Source: Erwinia sp. JUb26 (GTDB lineage Bacteria; Pseudomonadota; Gammaproteobacteria; Enterobacterales; Enterobacteriaceae). Taken from it: a stretch of DNA of 64,000 bases. The position numbers and the translations under genes were made by a program. Numbering within the stretch: position 1 is the stretch's first letter; the number at the start of each line of letters is the position of its first letter. Under the pieces are notes generated by a model, which was not told where the DNA came from, did not search any database, and saw only the letters and a list, made by a program, of their open reading frames with translations. Of the stretch, positions 11,176-19,633 are shown one piece after another. The stretch is taken from assembly GCF_003751505.1 (NCBI RefSeq), contig NZ_RJVB01000009.1, positions 208,943 through 272,942 on the forward strand. Direction: 5' to 3'.

Positions 11176-11757
11176 TCAGGCTTTGGCTTTCGCCACCGCA
11201 ACCATCGCCGGGCGTAGCAGGCGACCGTTCAGGGTGTAGCCGCGCTGCATCACCATCATCACGTGGTTTGGCGCAACGTCTTCAGATTCCATCATCGACA
11301 TCGCCTGATGCACGTCCGGATTGAACGGCACGTGGGTCTCGCCCACCACTTCCACGCCGAATTTACCTACCGCGTTCAGCAGCGATTTCATCGTCAGTTC
11401 AATACCTTCGATCATCGAAGCCAGTTCCGGGTTGGTTTTATCAGCCACTTCCAGCGCACGCTCAAGGCTGTCGATCACCGGCAGCAGCTCGTTGGCGAAT
11501 TTTTCCAGGGCAAATTTGTGCGCCTTCTCAACGTCCAGTTCCGCACGACGGCGAATATTTTCAATCTCGGCCTGAGCACGTAGCTGTGCATCACGCACGC
11601 CGCCCAGAGATTCAGCCAGCTGAGCTTCCAGCTGCGCAATGCGTTCATCGCGTGGGTCCACGCCCTCTGCTGCCTCTGCGGCCTGGTTTTTCGCCTGCTC
11701 GATCTCAATTTCGTCTGAGACTTGCTCGTTTGGTGTGTTCTGTTCTTTACTACTCAT
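11176..11757 (-). CDS. grpE: Nucleotide exchange factor GrpE
   Basis: Cochaperone that releases ADP from DnaK. It has 193 residues (E. coli 197). The acidic N-terminal region ([18 protein letters not shown]) leads into the long dimerising coiled coil (about 40-135). The C-terminal beta-domain contains the conserved [11 protein letters not shown] and [14 protein letters not shown] stretches. A heat-shock promoter match lies about 45-70 bp upstream. It is divergent from nadK. Confidence 0.97.
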   Translation of the reverse strand: MSSKEQNTPNEQVSDEIEIEQAKNQAAEAAEGVDPRDERIAQLEAQLAESLGGVRDAQLRAQAEIENIRRRAELDVEKAHKFALEKFANELLPVIDSLERALEVADKTNPELASMIEGIELTMKSLLNAVGKFGVEVVGETHVPFNPDVHQAMSMMESEDVAPNHVMMVMQRGYTLNGRLLRPAMVAVAKAKA

Positions 11758-11802
11758 GAATTTCTCCGCGTTTGTGCATATTCCATCGCTGGTTCGCTTA
11801 TT

Positions 11803-11828
11803 ATGGGGATCAGAATCGCGGTTTCAAG
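11803..11828 (-). promoter_or_regulatory. Sigma-32 heat-shock promoter of grpE
   Basis: On the minus strand CTTGAAA (11828-11822) is separated by 13 bp from CCCCAT (11808-11803). Both match the sigma-32 consensus, and the distance suits the family. Heat-shock control of grpE is well established. Confidence 0.85.
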
Positions 11829-11879
11829 GGAACCAGTCACATTGTCGGGGGAGTTTACCTCGTAAGGAATGCCAGAATC

Positions 11880-12758
11880 ATGAACAGCCACTTCAACTGC
11901 ATCGGGATCGTCGGCCATCCCCGGCATCCTACTGCGCTCACCACCCATGAAATGCTGTACCGCTGGCTCACCGCGCGCGGCTATCAGGTGATCATAGAGC
12001 GCCAGATTGCCCGCGAGTTGAAACTGGAAGGGGTGGAAACCGGTACGCTGGCCGAAATTGGCCAGAAGGCGGACCTCGCCGTGGTCGTCGGCGGCGACGG
12101 CAACATGCTCGGCGCCGCGCGCGTGCTGGCGCGTTATGATATTAAAGTGATCGGCATCAACCGCGGTAATCTGGGTTTTCTGACCGATCTCGACCCGGAT
12201 AACGCCCAGCAGCAGCTGGCTGACGTACTGGAAGGCGAATACTTTGTTGAAAGCCGCTTCCTGCTGGAGGCGCAGGTTTGCCGCCAGTCCGGCGCGCCGC
12301 GCATCGGCACCGCCATCAATGAAGTGGTCCTGCATCCGGGCAAAGTGGCCCACATGATTGAGTTTGAAGTTTACATCGATGAGAGCTTCGCCTTTTCACA
12401 GCGTTCCGACGGCCTGATTATCTCCACGCCGACCGGCTCCACCGCCTATTCTCTCTCAGCGGGTGGCCCGATCTTAACCCCGTCGCTGGACGCGATCGCG
12501 ATAGTGCCGATGTTCCCGCACACCCTGTCGGCGCGCCCGCTGGTGATTAACAGCAGCAGTACGATCCGCCTGCGCTTTTCTTCCCTGCGCAGCGATCTGG
12601 AAATCAGCTGCGACAGCCAGATCGCCCTGCCGATTCAGGAAGGGGAAGATGTGCTGATCCGCCGCAGTGACTATCACCTGAATTTAATTCACCCTAAAAA
12701 TTACAACTATTTCAATACGCTAAGCTCAAAACTCGGCTGGTCAAAAAAATTGTTCTAA
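11880..12758 (+). CDS. nadK: NAD kinase
   Basis: ATP-dependent NAD kinase that makes NADP. The ATG at 11880 ([17 protein letters not shown]) gives 292 residues, the E. coli length. The GGDGNML motif (about 72-78) and the [17 protein letters not shown] segment of the NAD kinase fold are present. The C-terminus [10 protein letters not shown] is identical to E. coli. The gene sits between divergent grpE and downstream recN, the order seen in E. coli. Confidence 0.97.
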   Translation: MNSHFNCIGIVGHPRHPTALTTHEMLYRWLTARGYQVIIERQIARELKLEGVETGTLAEIGQKADLAVVVGGDGNMLGAARVLARYDIKVIGINRGNLGFLTDLDPDNAQQQLADVLEGEYFVESRFLLEAQVCRQSGAPRIGTAINEVVLHPGKVAHMIEFEVYIDESFAFSQRSDGLIISTPTGSTAYSLSAGGPILTPSLDAIAIVPMFPHTLSARPLVINSSSTIRLRFSSLRSDLEISCDSQIALPIQEGEDVLIRRSDYHLNLIHPKNYNYFNTLSSKLGWSKKLF

Positions 12759-12774
12759 AACTGCGCCAGCCTAC

Positions 12775-12834
12775 TTTACTGGTCATAAAACCAGTATATA
12801 CTGTATGAAAAACCATATATGTGTTTTCATACAG
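12775..12834 (+). promoter_or_regulatory. recN promoter with LexA box and downstream inverted repeat
   Basis: A canonical LexA site CTG-N10-CAG (12779-12794) lies between a possible -35 TTTACT (12775-12780) and the -10 TATACT (12797-12802, 16-bp spacer). Just downstream is an 11-bp inverted repeat, CTGTATGAAAA (12801-12811) with TTTTCATACAG (12824-12834), whose left arm begins a second LexA-like site (CTG-N10-CAT). E. coli recN also carries two SOS boxes. Confidence 0.8.
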
Positions 12835-12844
12835 GAAGGCAACT

Positions 12845-14506
12845 ATGCTGGCACAATTGACCATCAGTAATTTTGCTATCGTTCGTGAACTGGAGATCGA
12901 CTTTCAGCGCGGCATGACGGCAATCACCGGCGAAACCGGTGCGGGTAAGTCCATCGCTATCGATGCGCTGGGGCTTTGTCTGGGTGGTCGTGCCGAAGCG
13001 GATATGGTTCGCCAGGGCGCATCCCGTGCGGATATCTGCGCCCGCTTCTCGCTGAAGGATACACCCTCCGCCCAGCGCTGGCTGAGTGAGAACCAGCTGG
13101 ATGACGGCAACGAGTGCCTGCTGCGCCGCGTTATCAGCAGCGATGGCCGTTCACGCGGCTTTATCAACGGCACCTCGGTGCCGCTCTTCCAGCTGCGTGA
13201 ACTGGGCCAGGCGCTGATTCAGATCCACGGCCAGCACGCGCATCAGCTGCTCCTCAAACCCGAACATCAGAAAACCCTGCTGGATGCCTACGCGGGCGAA
13301 ACGCTGCTGCTGCAAAACATGGCGCAGCGCTATCGCCAGTGGCATCAGAGCTGCCGTAACCTCGCCCATCATCAACAGCAGGCTCAGGAGCGTGAAGCGC
13401 GCCGCGAACTGCTGCAGTACCAGCTAAAAGAGCTGAACGAGTTTGCGCCGGTGCAGGGTGAGTACGAGCAGATTGACGAAGAGTATAAACGCCAGGCGAA
13501 CAGCGGGCATCTGCTCTCCGTCAGCCAGCAGGCGCTGCTGCTGCTGGCTGACGGCGAAGATCATAATCTGCAAAGCCAGCTGTATACCGTTCGTCAACTG
13601 ATGGGCGAGCTTACCGAGATGGATGACAAGCTCAGCGGCGTGTTTAGCATGCTGGAAGAAGCCGCCATCCAGATTAGCGAGGCCAGCGACGAACTGCGCC
13701 ACTACTGCGATCGGCTGGATCTGGACCCGAATCGCCTTCAGGAGCTGGAACAGCGCCTCTCGCGGCAGATTAGCCTTGCCCGCAAGCATCATATCGCGCC
13801 GGAAGAGTTACCTGGCTTCCATCAGCAACTGCTGGCAGAGCAGCAGCTGCTGGACCAGCAGGAGAGCGATCAGGATGAACTGATGCAGGCGGTTGCTGAA
13901 CATCACGCCGCCGCACTGCACTGTGCCGAACAGCTGCACGAACGCCGCGCGCACTTTGCCGAAGAGCTGAGCCGCCTGATTACCGAAAGCATGCACGCGC
14001 TGTCGATGCCGCACGGTCGCTTCGCCATCGACCTGCAGTTCAATCCTGAGCACCTGACGGCGGAAGGCGGCGATCGCATTGATTTCCGCGTCAGCACCAA
14101 CCCCGGCCAGCCGTTACAGCCGCTGGCGAAAGTCGCCTCCGGCGGTGAGCTGTCGCGCATCGCGCTGGCTATTCAGGTGATTACCGCCCGTAAGATGGAT
14201 ACGCCGGCGCTGATCTTCGATGAGGTCGACGTGGGTATCAGCGGCCCGACCGCCGCCGTCGTTGGTAAGATGCTGCGCCAGCTGGGCGAATCAACCCAGG
14301 TGATGTGCGTGACCCACCTGCCGCAGGTAGCAGGCTGTGGCCATCAGCATTTCTTCGTCAGCAAAGAAACCGACGGCGAGATGACCGAAACTCATATGCA
14401 GTGCCTGGACAAGCGCGCTCGCCTGCAGGAACTGGCGCGTCTACTGGGCGGAAGCGAGGTCACCCGCAACACGCTGGCCAACGCAAAAGAACTTTTAGCC
14501 GCCTGA
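12845..14506 (+). CDS. recN: DNA repair protein RecN
   Basis: SMC-like ATPase for double-strand-break repair, strongly SOS-induced. The ATG at 12845 ([13 protein letters not shown]) gives 553 residues, as in E. coli. Walker A is GETGAGKS (29-36). A long central coiled coil runs about 150-380. The signature [12 protein letters not shown] and Walker [11 protein letters not shown] are near the C-terminus. The last residues ELLAA resemble the ssrA-like tail that makes E. coli RecN a ClpXP substrate. LexA-type sites lie directly upstream. Confidence 0.97.
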   Translation: MLAQLTISNFAIVRELEIDFQRGMTAITGETGAGKSIAIDALGLCLGGRAEADMVRQGASRADICARFSLKDTPSAQRWLSENQLDDGNECLLRRVISSDGRSRGFINGTSVPLFQLRELGQALIQIHGQHAHQLLLKPEHQKTLLDAYAGETLLLQNMAQRYRQWHQSCRNLAHHQQQAQEREARRELLQYQLKELNEFAPVQGEYEQIDEEYKRQANSGHLLSVSQQALLLLADGEDHNLQSQLYTVRQLMGELTEMDDKLSGVFSMLEEAAIQISEASDELRHYCDRLDLDPNRLQELEQRLSRQISLARKHHIAPEELPGFHQQLLAEQQLLDQQESDQDELMQAVAEHHAAALHCAEQLHERRAHFAEELSRLITESMHALSMPHGRFAIDLQFNPEHLTAEGGDRIDFRVSTNPGQPLQPLAKVASGGELSRIALAIQVITARKMDTPALIFDEVDVGISGPTAAVVGKMLRQLGESTQVMCVTHLPQVAGCGHQHFFVSKETDGEMTETHMQCLDKRARLQELARLLGGSEVTRNTLANAKELLAA

Positions 14507-14692
14507 CCATTGCACTTTTTTACCGGTTTGTGGTCATATCCTTGCTTCGCAGAGGTTTTAAACTGCGTAAAGGTTTATTATCATCGGCAACTTACGCTGG
14601 TATCGTAGTTGTACACTGATAGACCCAGATTGCCGGGGCGGCTGCTTCAGGTGGGTGGGGATACAAATAGCCACAAAGGAATAAACATACTT

Positions 14693-15040
14693 ATGCGCTG
14701 TAAAACGCTGACTGCTGCTGCGGTGGTTCTTCTGATGATGACCGCTGGATGTTCCACTCTGGAGCGAGTGGTTTACCGGCCTGATATCAACCAGGGCAAC
14801 TACCTGGTTGCCAACGATGTTGCCAAGATCCACACCGGTATGACGCAACAGCAGGTTGCTTACACTCTGGGTACACCGATGATGCACGATCCGTTCGGCA
14901 GCAACGTCTGGTACTACGTATTCCGCCAGCAGCCTGGCCATGAGCCTATCAAGCAGCAAACCCTGACGCTGACCTTCGACAGCAACGGAACGCTGACCAA
15001 CATTGATAATAAACCGGCTCTGACAAAATCTGAGGGTTGA
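14693..15040 (+). CDS. bamE: Outer membrane protein assembly factor BamE (lipoprotein)
   Basis: Small lipoprotein (SmpA) of the BAM complex that inserts beta-barrels into the outer membrane. The ATG at 14693 gives 115 residues with a lipoprotein signal peptide. The lipobox TAGC puts the lipidated cysteine at position 20. The SmpA/OmlA domain follows, with [21 protein letters not shown] and the [14 protein letters not shown] strand region. A bidirectional terminator follows. Confidence 0.96.
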   Translation: MRCKTLTAAAVVLLMMTAGCSTLERVVYRPDINQGNYLVANDVAKIHTGMTQQQVAYTLGTPMMHDPFGSNVWYYVFRQQPGHEPIKQQTLTLTFDSNGTLTNIDNKPALTKSEG

Positions 15041-15073
15041 TCCGCTTCGCCGTAACCGGCGAAGAAAGGAAAC

Positions 15074-15104
15074 AAAATAAGGCGCTGATGCGCCTTATTT
15101 TTTT
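15074..15104. terminator. Bidirectional terminator between bamE and rnfH
   Basis: AAAATAAGGCGC (15074-15085), loop TGAT and GCGCCTTATTTT (15090-15101) form a 12-bp perfect stem. T residues follow on one strand and T residues are also encoded on the other. It overlaps the last codons of rnfH. Confidence 0.85.
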
Positions 15105-15382
15105 GCTGCGCGCTCGGCCCGCTGGCGGCGCAGCTCTTTCGGGTCGGCAATCAGCGGACGGTAGATCTCAATGCGATCGCCGCTCTGCACTTCATCATGC
15201 AGCTTTACCGGGCGGCTGTAGATGCCGACCTTGTTTTCGTTGAGGTCGATATCGCTGCGCAGGTCCAGCAGGCCAGATGCTCTGATCGCCTCTTCAACCG
15301 TGCTGCCCTCCGGCACCTTAACGCTGTAAAGATACTGCTTTTCCGGCAGTGCATAGACAACTTCGACCGCGATATCAGGCAC
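15095..15382 (-). CDS. rnfH: RnfH family protein (ubiquitin-like fold)
   Basis: Small beta-grasp protein of unknown biochemical role that is always found beside ratA in enterics. I start it at GTG 15382 (product beginning [17 protein letters not shown]), giving 95 residues against 96 in E. coli. The conserved [11 protein letters not shown] and [23 protein letters not shown] C-terminal stretch are clear. It overlaps the ratA 3' end by 8 bp, so translation is likely coupled. Confidence 0.93.
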   Translation of the reverse strand: MPDIAVEVVYALPEKQYLYSVKVPEGSTVEEAIRASGLLDLRSDIDLNENKVGIYSRPVKLHDEVQSGDRIEIYRPLIADPKELRRQRAERAAKK

Positions 15383-15809
15383 TGTAAACCTCTTTCGCAC
15401 GCTGGGTGAAGGCCTGGACCATGCTGCTGGCCAGCTCTTTAAAGACGCGGCCAAATGCCAGTTCAACCAGCATATTGGTGAACTCGAAATCCAGGTTCAG
15501 CTCAACTTTACAGGCTTCATCGCTGAGCGCGATAAACCGCCAGCCGCCGCTCAGTTTGCGGAAAGGACCATCAACCAGCTGCATATGAATGCTCTGGTTA
15601 TCGGTCAGGGTATTGCGGGTAACAAAGGTTTTACTGATGCCCGCCTTGGAAACATCTACGGAAGCGGTCATCTGATCGTTGCTGGCATCAAGTACACGGC
15701 TGCCGGTACAACCCGGCAGAAATTCCGGATAGCTGTCGACATCATTCACTAACCGGTACATTTGCTCAGCACTGTACGGCACCAGTGCCGAACGACTAAT
15801 CTGGGACAT
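15375..15809 (-). CDS. ratA: Type II toxin-antitoxin system toxin RatA (START/COQ10 fold)
   Basis: Member of the START/polyketide-cyclase fold. In E. coli RatA binds 50S subunits and blocks 70S formation; related proteins are coenzyme Q-binding Coq10, so a role with ubiquinone is the alternative. The 144 residues begin [18 protein letters not shown] and contain the [10 protein letters not shown] and [16 protein letters not shown] motifs. It forms a two-gene unit with rnfH, divergent from smpB. Confidence 0.93.
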   Translation of the reverse strand: MSQISRSALVPYSAEQMYRLVNDVDSYPEFLPGCTGSRVLDASNDQMTASVDVSKAGISKTFVTRNTLTDNQSIHMQLVDGPFRKLSGGWRFIALSDEACKVELNLDFEFTNMLVELAFGRVFKELASSMVQAFTQRAKEVYSA

Positions 15810-15969
15810 AACAATTCCTGTCTAAACTTAGAACTTTTAAATAATACCATTGCCGGGATTCAAACAAAAATTCTCTCCTGCCTGGCATCTGCTAGAATAC
15901 CTCTTTCCCCTTTCGGTCACGTTACAGGGGATGCCAAAAATCACGGCTTCATGTACACTAAGTGGCACT

Positions 15970-16452
15970 ATGACAAAGAAAAAAGCACATAAACCCGGTT
16001 CCGCTACCATTGCCATGAACAAGCGCGCCCGCCACGAATACTTCATTGAAGAAGAGTTCGAAGCTGGGCTTTCGCTACAGGGATGGGAAGTTAAATCTCT
16101 CCGTGCCGGAAAGGCCAATATCAGCGACAGCTATATTTTGCTGCGCGACGGTGAAGCTTTTCTGTTCGGTTCAACATTCCAGCCGTTGAGCGTGGCCTCT
16201 ACGCACGTGGTTTGCGATCCAACCCGCAGCCGCAAGCTGCTGCTGAAGCAGCGCGAACTCGACAACATCTTTGGCAAAGCCAACCGCGACGGATACACCA
16301 TCGTGGCGCTGTCGATGTACTGGAAAAACGCCTGGGCTAAGCTGAAGATCGGCGTGGCGAAAGGCAAGAAAGAGCACGACAAGCGCGATGACATTAAAGA
16401 TCGCGAATGGCAATTAGACAAAGCGCGCATTATGAAGCACGCGAATCGCTAA
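15970..16452 (+). CDS. smpB: SsrA-binding protein SmpB
   Basis: RNA-binding partner of tmRNA in trans-translation, needed to deliver tmRNA to stalled ribosomes. The ATG at 15970 gives 160 residues, as in E. coli. The OB-fold core contains [19 protein letters not shown], and the basic C-terminal tail ([20 protein letters not shown]) is intact. ssrA follows after 47 bp, keeping partner genes together. Confidence 0.98.
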   Translation: MTKKKAHKPGSATIAMNKRARHEYFIEEEFEAGLSLQGWEVKSLRAGKANISDSYILLRDGEAFLFGSTFQPLSVASTHVVCDPTRSRKLLLKQRELDNIFGKANRDGYTIVALSMYWKNAWAKLKIGVAKGKKEHDKRDDIKDREWQLDKARIMKHANR

Positions 16453-16499
16453 GCTACTGGCATAGCGACAGGTTTTTCTGTTATACTGATTTTCTACTT

Positions 16500-16864
16500 G
16501 GGGCTGATTCTGGATTCGACGGGATTTGCGAAGCCCTAGGAGCATGCCGAGGGGCGGTTTGCCTCGTAAAAAGCCGCAAAAAAATAGTCGCAAACGACGA
16601 AAACTACGCTTTAGCAGCTTAATAACCTGCTAAGAGCCCTCTCTCCCTAGCTTCCGCTCTTAAGACGGGGATCAAAGAGAGGTCAAACCCAAAAGAGATC
16701 GCGTGGAAGCCCTGCCTGGGGTTGAAGCGTTAAAACTAATCAGGCTAGTTTGTTAGTAGCGTGTCCGTCCGCAGCTAACCGGCGAATGTAAAGACTGGAC
16801 TAAGCATGTAGTGCCGACGGTGTAGTAATTTCGGACGCGGGTTCAAATCCCGCCAGCTCCACCA
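16500..16864 (+). ncRNA. ssrA: Transfer-messenger RNA (tmRNA)
   Basis: The 365-nt gene starts GGGGCTGATTCTGGATTCGA and ends with the tRNA-like CGCCAGCTCCACCA, both nearly identical to E. coli (363 nt). The tag frame at 16590-16622 encodes ANDENYALAA and then a TAA stop. A TATACT -10 element lies at 16482-16487. The 3' end is a common integration target for prophages and islands. No second copy of the 3' end was found downstream in this window. Confidence 0.98.
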
Positions 16865-16906
16865 AATTCTTTAGCGGCGATACCAGAATTGTCCGCCGAA
16901 GTCCTG

Positions 16907-16941
16907 AAAGCCCGCAAGGTGAAAGCTTTGCGGGCTTTTTT
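16907..16941 (+). terminator. Intrinsic terminator after ssrA
   Basis: AAAGCCCGCAA (16907-16917), a 10-base loop and TTGCGGGCTTT (16928-16938) form an 11-bp perfect stem ending in six T residues. It sits 42 bp after the tmRNA 3' end. Confidence 0.9.
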
Positions 16942-16972
16942 GTGCCTGTAATCTCCCGAAAGCATTGCTCTA

Positions 16973-17323
16973 TCAAAGACTCTTCCAGTCAGGAAGCTTG
17001 TTTTTCCACCTGCCCCAATAGTGAAATAGCGCCATGGATATACCAAACAGCAAACCGGTAATGAGGGCGGTAGACACCGCACGCAACACGCTGAAGTGCT
17101 GATTTTGCCAGGAACTCAACCACATTAAAACGCCCCACAGAGGGCCGAACCAGGCGGTATATAACAACGTATTCAGCCAGAAAGGGGCAAACGGTGAGGG
17201 CGGTACTTTCCCCCCAAGCTTCCAACACAAGCGCAGGATCGGTGGCGCATAATTGCTCCGCCACATCTTTTTTTCCTCCAGCAGCGCGATTGCCTTTTGC
17301 TTCTTATCTTCAAATTTTATCAT
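16973..17323 (-). CDS. Small membrane protein (DUF6404-like)
   Basis: The 116-residue product starts at ATG 17323 (MIKFEDKKQKAIALLEEKKM), with AAGGA 5 bp upstream; the longer open frame upstream lacks a ribosome site. A charged N-terminal helix leads into WRSNYAPPILRLCWKLG and a proline-rich PPSPFAPFW turn. Two hydrophobic segments follow (about 50-73 and 82-103). The pattern resembles small enterobacterial DUF6404 proteins; I recall this from memory and the function is unknown. It is the first gene past ssrA, on the opposite strand. Confidence 0.65.
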   Translation of the reverse strand: MIKFEDKKQKAIALLEEKKMWRSNYAPPILRLCWKLGGKVPPSPFAPFWLNTLLYTAWFGPLWGVLMWLSSWQNQHFSVLRAVSTALITGLLFGISMALFHYWGRWKNKLPDWKSL

Positions 17324-17771
17324 CTGAATCCTTTCACTGGGTATCTTTAAAATTCGGAGGGTGTCATTCAGCCCAGAGTAGAATGGGGACGACTCTGATT
17401 GGAGAGTATGCGTCAGCCTCGATTTTGCACCCGGCATCCTCCAGAGACAAGACCCCGTTCGCATTCCGACATCACTGCCGCAAACTCAGTTCAGAGGTGT
17501 GATTATCACGCCGACATTCCGTCTCTGAATGGAGAAAAAGCCTGAGCCGGGGTCCACTCATGATCGAAGTTTTCCAAATGGCATAGTTTGCAAAAAATAT
17601 TGAGAATATTTATCTACTATAGTTTTGGAAACATTGGTCATCAATGTCATCCCCAATGCGTTTAAAACCCATTGAATATATTCATGATATTGAAATGGTC
17701 CCTGCCTAAAGTCTTCCGGGATGCACATTCCGCAGAAGAAAAAGATTTTTCCTCATAAAGGAGTACGTTTC
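17324..17771. other. Intergenic region, no gene seen
   Basis: About 450 bp, AT-rich toward the right end, between two divergent genes. It presumably holds promoters for both. I could not find a well-spaced -35/-10 pair, a repeat, an attachment site or an RNA gene. Confidence 0.4.
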
Positions 17772-18608
17772 ATGGCATTTGTAACGACTGATGATGGTGT
17801 AAATATCAATTTCAAAGACTGGGGCTCTAAAGACGCGCAGCCGGTTGTGTTTCATCACGGCTGGCCACTGAGTGCGGATGACTGGGACAACCAGATGCTG
17901 TTCTTCCTGGCAGAAGGCTTCCGCGTCATCGCCATCGATCGTCGTGGCCACGGACGTTCTGACCAGGTTAGCGAAGGCCATGACATGGACCACTATGCGG
18001 CCGATGCATCCGCAGTGGTTGAGCATCTGGATTTAAAGAACGCGGTTCATATCGGTCACTCTACCGGTGGTGGTCAGGTGGCTCGTTACGTGGCGAAGTA
18101 TGGCCAGCCGCAGGGCCGCGTCGCTAAGGCCGTACTAATCAGCGCTGTACCGCCGCTGATGTTGAAAACCGCTGAAAATCCTGAAGGCACGCCACTGGAG
18201 GTTTTCGACGGCTTCCGTGCAGGCCTGGCTGCCAACCGCGGTCAGTTCTACCTTGATGTCGCATCAGGTCCGTTTTATGGCTTCAACCGTGACGGTGCTC
18301 AGGTGTCACAAGGCACCATCCAGAACTGGTGGCGTCAGGGCATGATCGGCAGCGCTCAGGCGCATTATGAAGGTATTAAGGCTTTCTCTGAAACCGATCA
18401 GACCGAAGATTTAAAAGCGATTACCGTACCAACGCTGGTGATGCAGGGCGACGACGATCAGGTTGTGCCTTACAAAGCCGCAGCGGTGTTACAGGATAAA
18501 CTGCTGGCCAACAGCAAACTGATTATTTATCCGGGCTACCCACACGGCATGCATACCGTCCATGCGGATGTGATCAATGCCGACCTGCTGGCCTTTATTC
18601 GTGATTAA
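17772..18608 (+). CDS. Alpha/beta hydrolase, non-heme chloroperoxidase (arylesterase) family
   Basis: Serine hydrolase of the cofactor-free haloperoxidase/perhydrolase family (278 residues). The ATG at 17772 has GGAG 8 bp upstream. The nucleophile is Ser97 in GHSTGGG, the acid Asp lies in GDDDQVVP (about 228-230) and the catalytic His258 in YPHGMH. The oxyanion stretch HHGWPLSADDWD is typical of this family. The natural substrate is probably an ester or lactone; halide oxidation is an in vitro side activity of the family. The GntR gene converges on it. No signal peptide is present. Confidence 0.88.
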   Translation: MAFVTTDDGVNINFKDWGSKDAQPVVFHHGWPLSADDWDNQMLFFLAEGFRVIAIDRRGHGRSDQVSEGHDMDHYAADASAVVEHLDLKNAVHIGHSTGGGQVARYVAKYGQPQGRVAKAVLISAVPPLMLKTAENPEGTPLEVFDGFRAGLAANRGQFYLDVASGPFYGFNRDGAQVSQGTIQNWWRQGMIGSAQAHYEGIKAFSETDQTEDLKAITVPTLVMQGDDDQVVPYKAAAVLQDKLLANSKLIIYPGYPHGMHTVHADVINADLLAFIRD

Positions 18609-18630
18609 TCGTTAGCAATAGCGCTTTATA

Positions 18631-18652
18631 AAGGCGGCTAAAAGTCCGCCTT
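18631..18652. terminator. Possible terminator between the hydrolase and gntR-type genes
   Basis: AAGGCGG (18631-18637) pairs with CCGCCTT (18646-18652) across an 8-base loop in the convergent gap, overlapping the end of the regulator. There is no strong T run, so support is moderate. Confidence 0.45.
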
Positions 18653-19309
18653 CAGCCCCTGTGGTGCAATAAAGATTTCCATATTCTCGCGGGAAAGCTC
18701 CCAATGTTCGAACACCAGGTCGACCACGGCCTGCTCGTCGCGCGCCTCGATGGCGACGATAAACGCGTCGTGGTGCTCGGCGGCGAGCTGCAGGCGGCGT
18801 TCCATATCGGCATTCTGCGGGCGGAAGAAGGTGTGACCAATACGGCAGTGGTCGATCAGCAGACGGCCCAGGCTCGGCTGCAGATAGGGGTTGCCCGCCA
18901 TCTCGCCCATGATTTCATGGAAGCGGTTATTCTCCAGCGCCAGCGCTTCGGCATCGCGCGTTTGCACCGCCTTACGAAAGCGCTTCTGCGTCTCCTTCAG
19001 CGCCTTCATCTGCGACGGTTTGTAGTTCTGCACCGCAAGGCGCCCGGTGGCGGCATAAATCATTGGCGCAACGAGGAAGAAATTACGCAGGCTGGAGTGG
19101 CTCATTGGGATCACTCTAACGCCGCGTTTCTCAACGATCTCCAGATAGCCTTCACCGGCCAGCCTCTGGAAAACTTCTCTTACCGGCGTGCGCGACAAAC
19201 CGTACTGCGCCGTCAGGCTGGCTTCGTCCAGAAGCTCATCGGGATCGAGTTCCATGGTTAAAATGAGACGTTTCAAATCCTCATATAGTGCAGCTTTTCC
19301 CGATCTCAA
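18638..19309 (-). CDS. GntR family transcriptional regulator (FadR subfamily, FCD domain)
   Basis: The 223 residues comprise an N-terminal winged helix (YGLSRTPVREVFQRLAGEGYLEI, about 36-58) and a C-terminal all-helical FCD ligand domain. The FCD metal-type positions are visible as ENNRFHEIMGEMAGN and the AEHHDAFIVAIEARDEQ stretch. I accept a TTG start at 19309 because AGGAGG (19320-19315) lies 5 bp upstream. It is likely the local regulator of the adjacent aldehyde dehydrogenase/DapA-like operon on the same strand. FadR-subfamily regulators commonly respond to the organic acid of the neighbouring pathway. Confidence 0.88.
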   Translation of the reverse strand: MRSGKAALYEDLKRLILTMELDPDELLDEASLTAQYGLSRTPVREVFQRLAGEGYLEIVEKRGVRVIPMSHSSLRNFFLVAPMIYAATGRLAVQNYKPSQMKALKETQKRFRKAVQTRDAEALALENNRFHEIMGEMAGNPYLQPSLGRLLIDHCRIGHTFFRPQNADMERRLQLAAEHHDAFIVAIEARDEQAVVDLVFEHWELSRENMEIFIAPQGLKADF

Positions 19310-19633
19310 TGTTGCCTCCTGAACGCCATCATCTTCAATTTTGCGCGAGAATCGCGCTATCCCATGCCGATTAACCTACAGAAAAAGTGCGTATACAGCA
19401 AAAATAATTCAAATATTTCATGCGATACCTGGATCGACATAACACTTTCATCATTTGGGTAAGAATTACGTATAATCAATAAGTAACGAAGTTTATCGTT
19501 GAGCGATTTTTGCAATATGGCGGATTGGTTCTGGCGAGAAAAAGGCCTGTCCCCTGCCCTTATGGCCGGGAGCGCTGGCAGATTGAGCGCTGCCCGCCAG
19601 GAATGGCGAGCAGCGGAGGGTTAAAGCAAGAAC
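19310..19633. other. Intergenic region with GTATAC-centred site
   Basis: 324 bp between the aldehyde dehydrogenase stop and the GntR-type start. It contains GTATAC (19391-19396), the core of many FadR-subfamily operators, in an AT-rich promoter-like stretch. Nearer 19560-19620 it becomes GC-rich with no gene or clear hairpin. Confidence 0.4.

Noticed and set aside
16865..17330. Integrase gene or attachment-site duplication next to ssrA
   Set aside because: Looked for because ssrA is a common target, but no recombinase frame and no repeat of the CCGCCAGCTCCACCA end were found.
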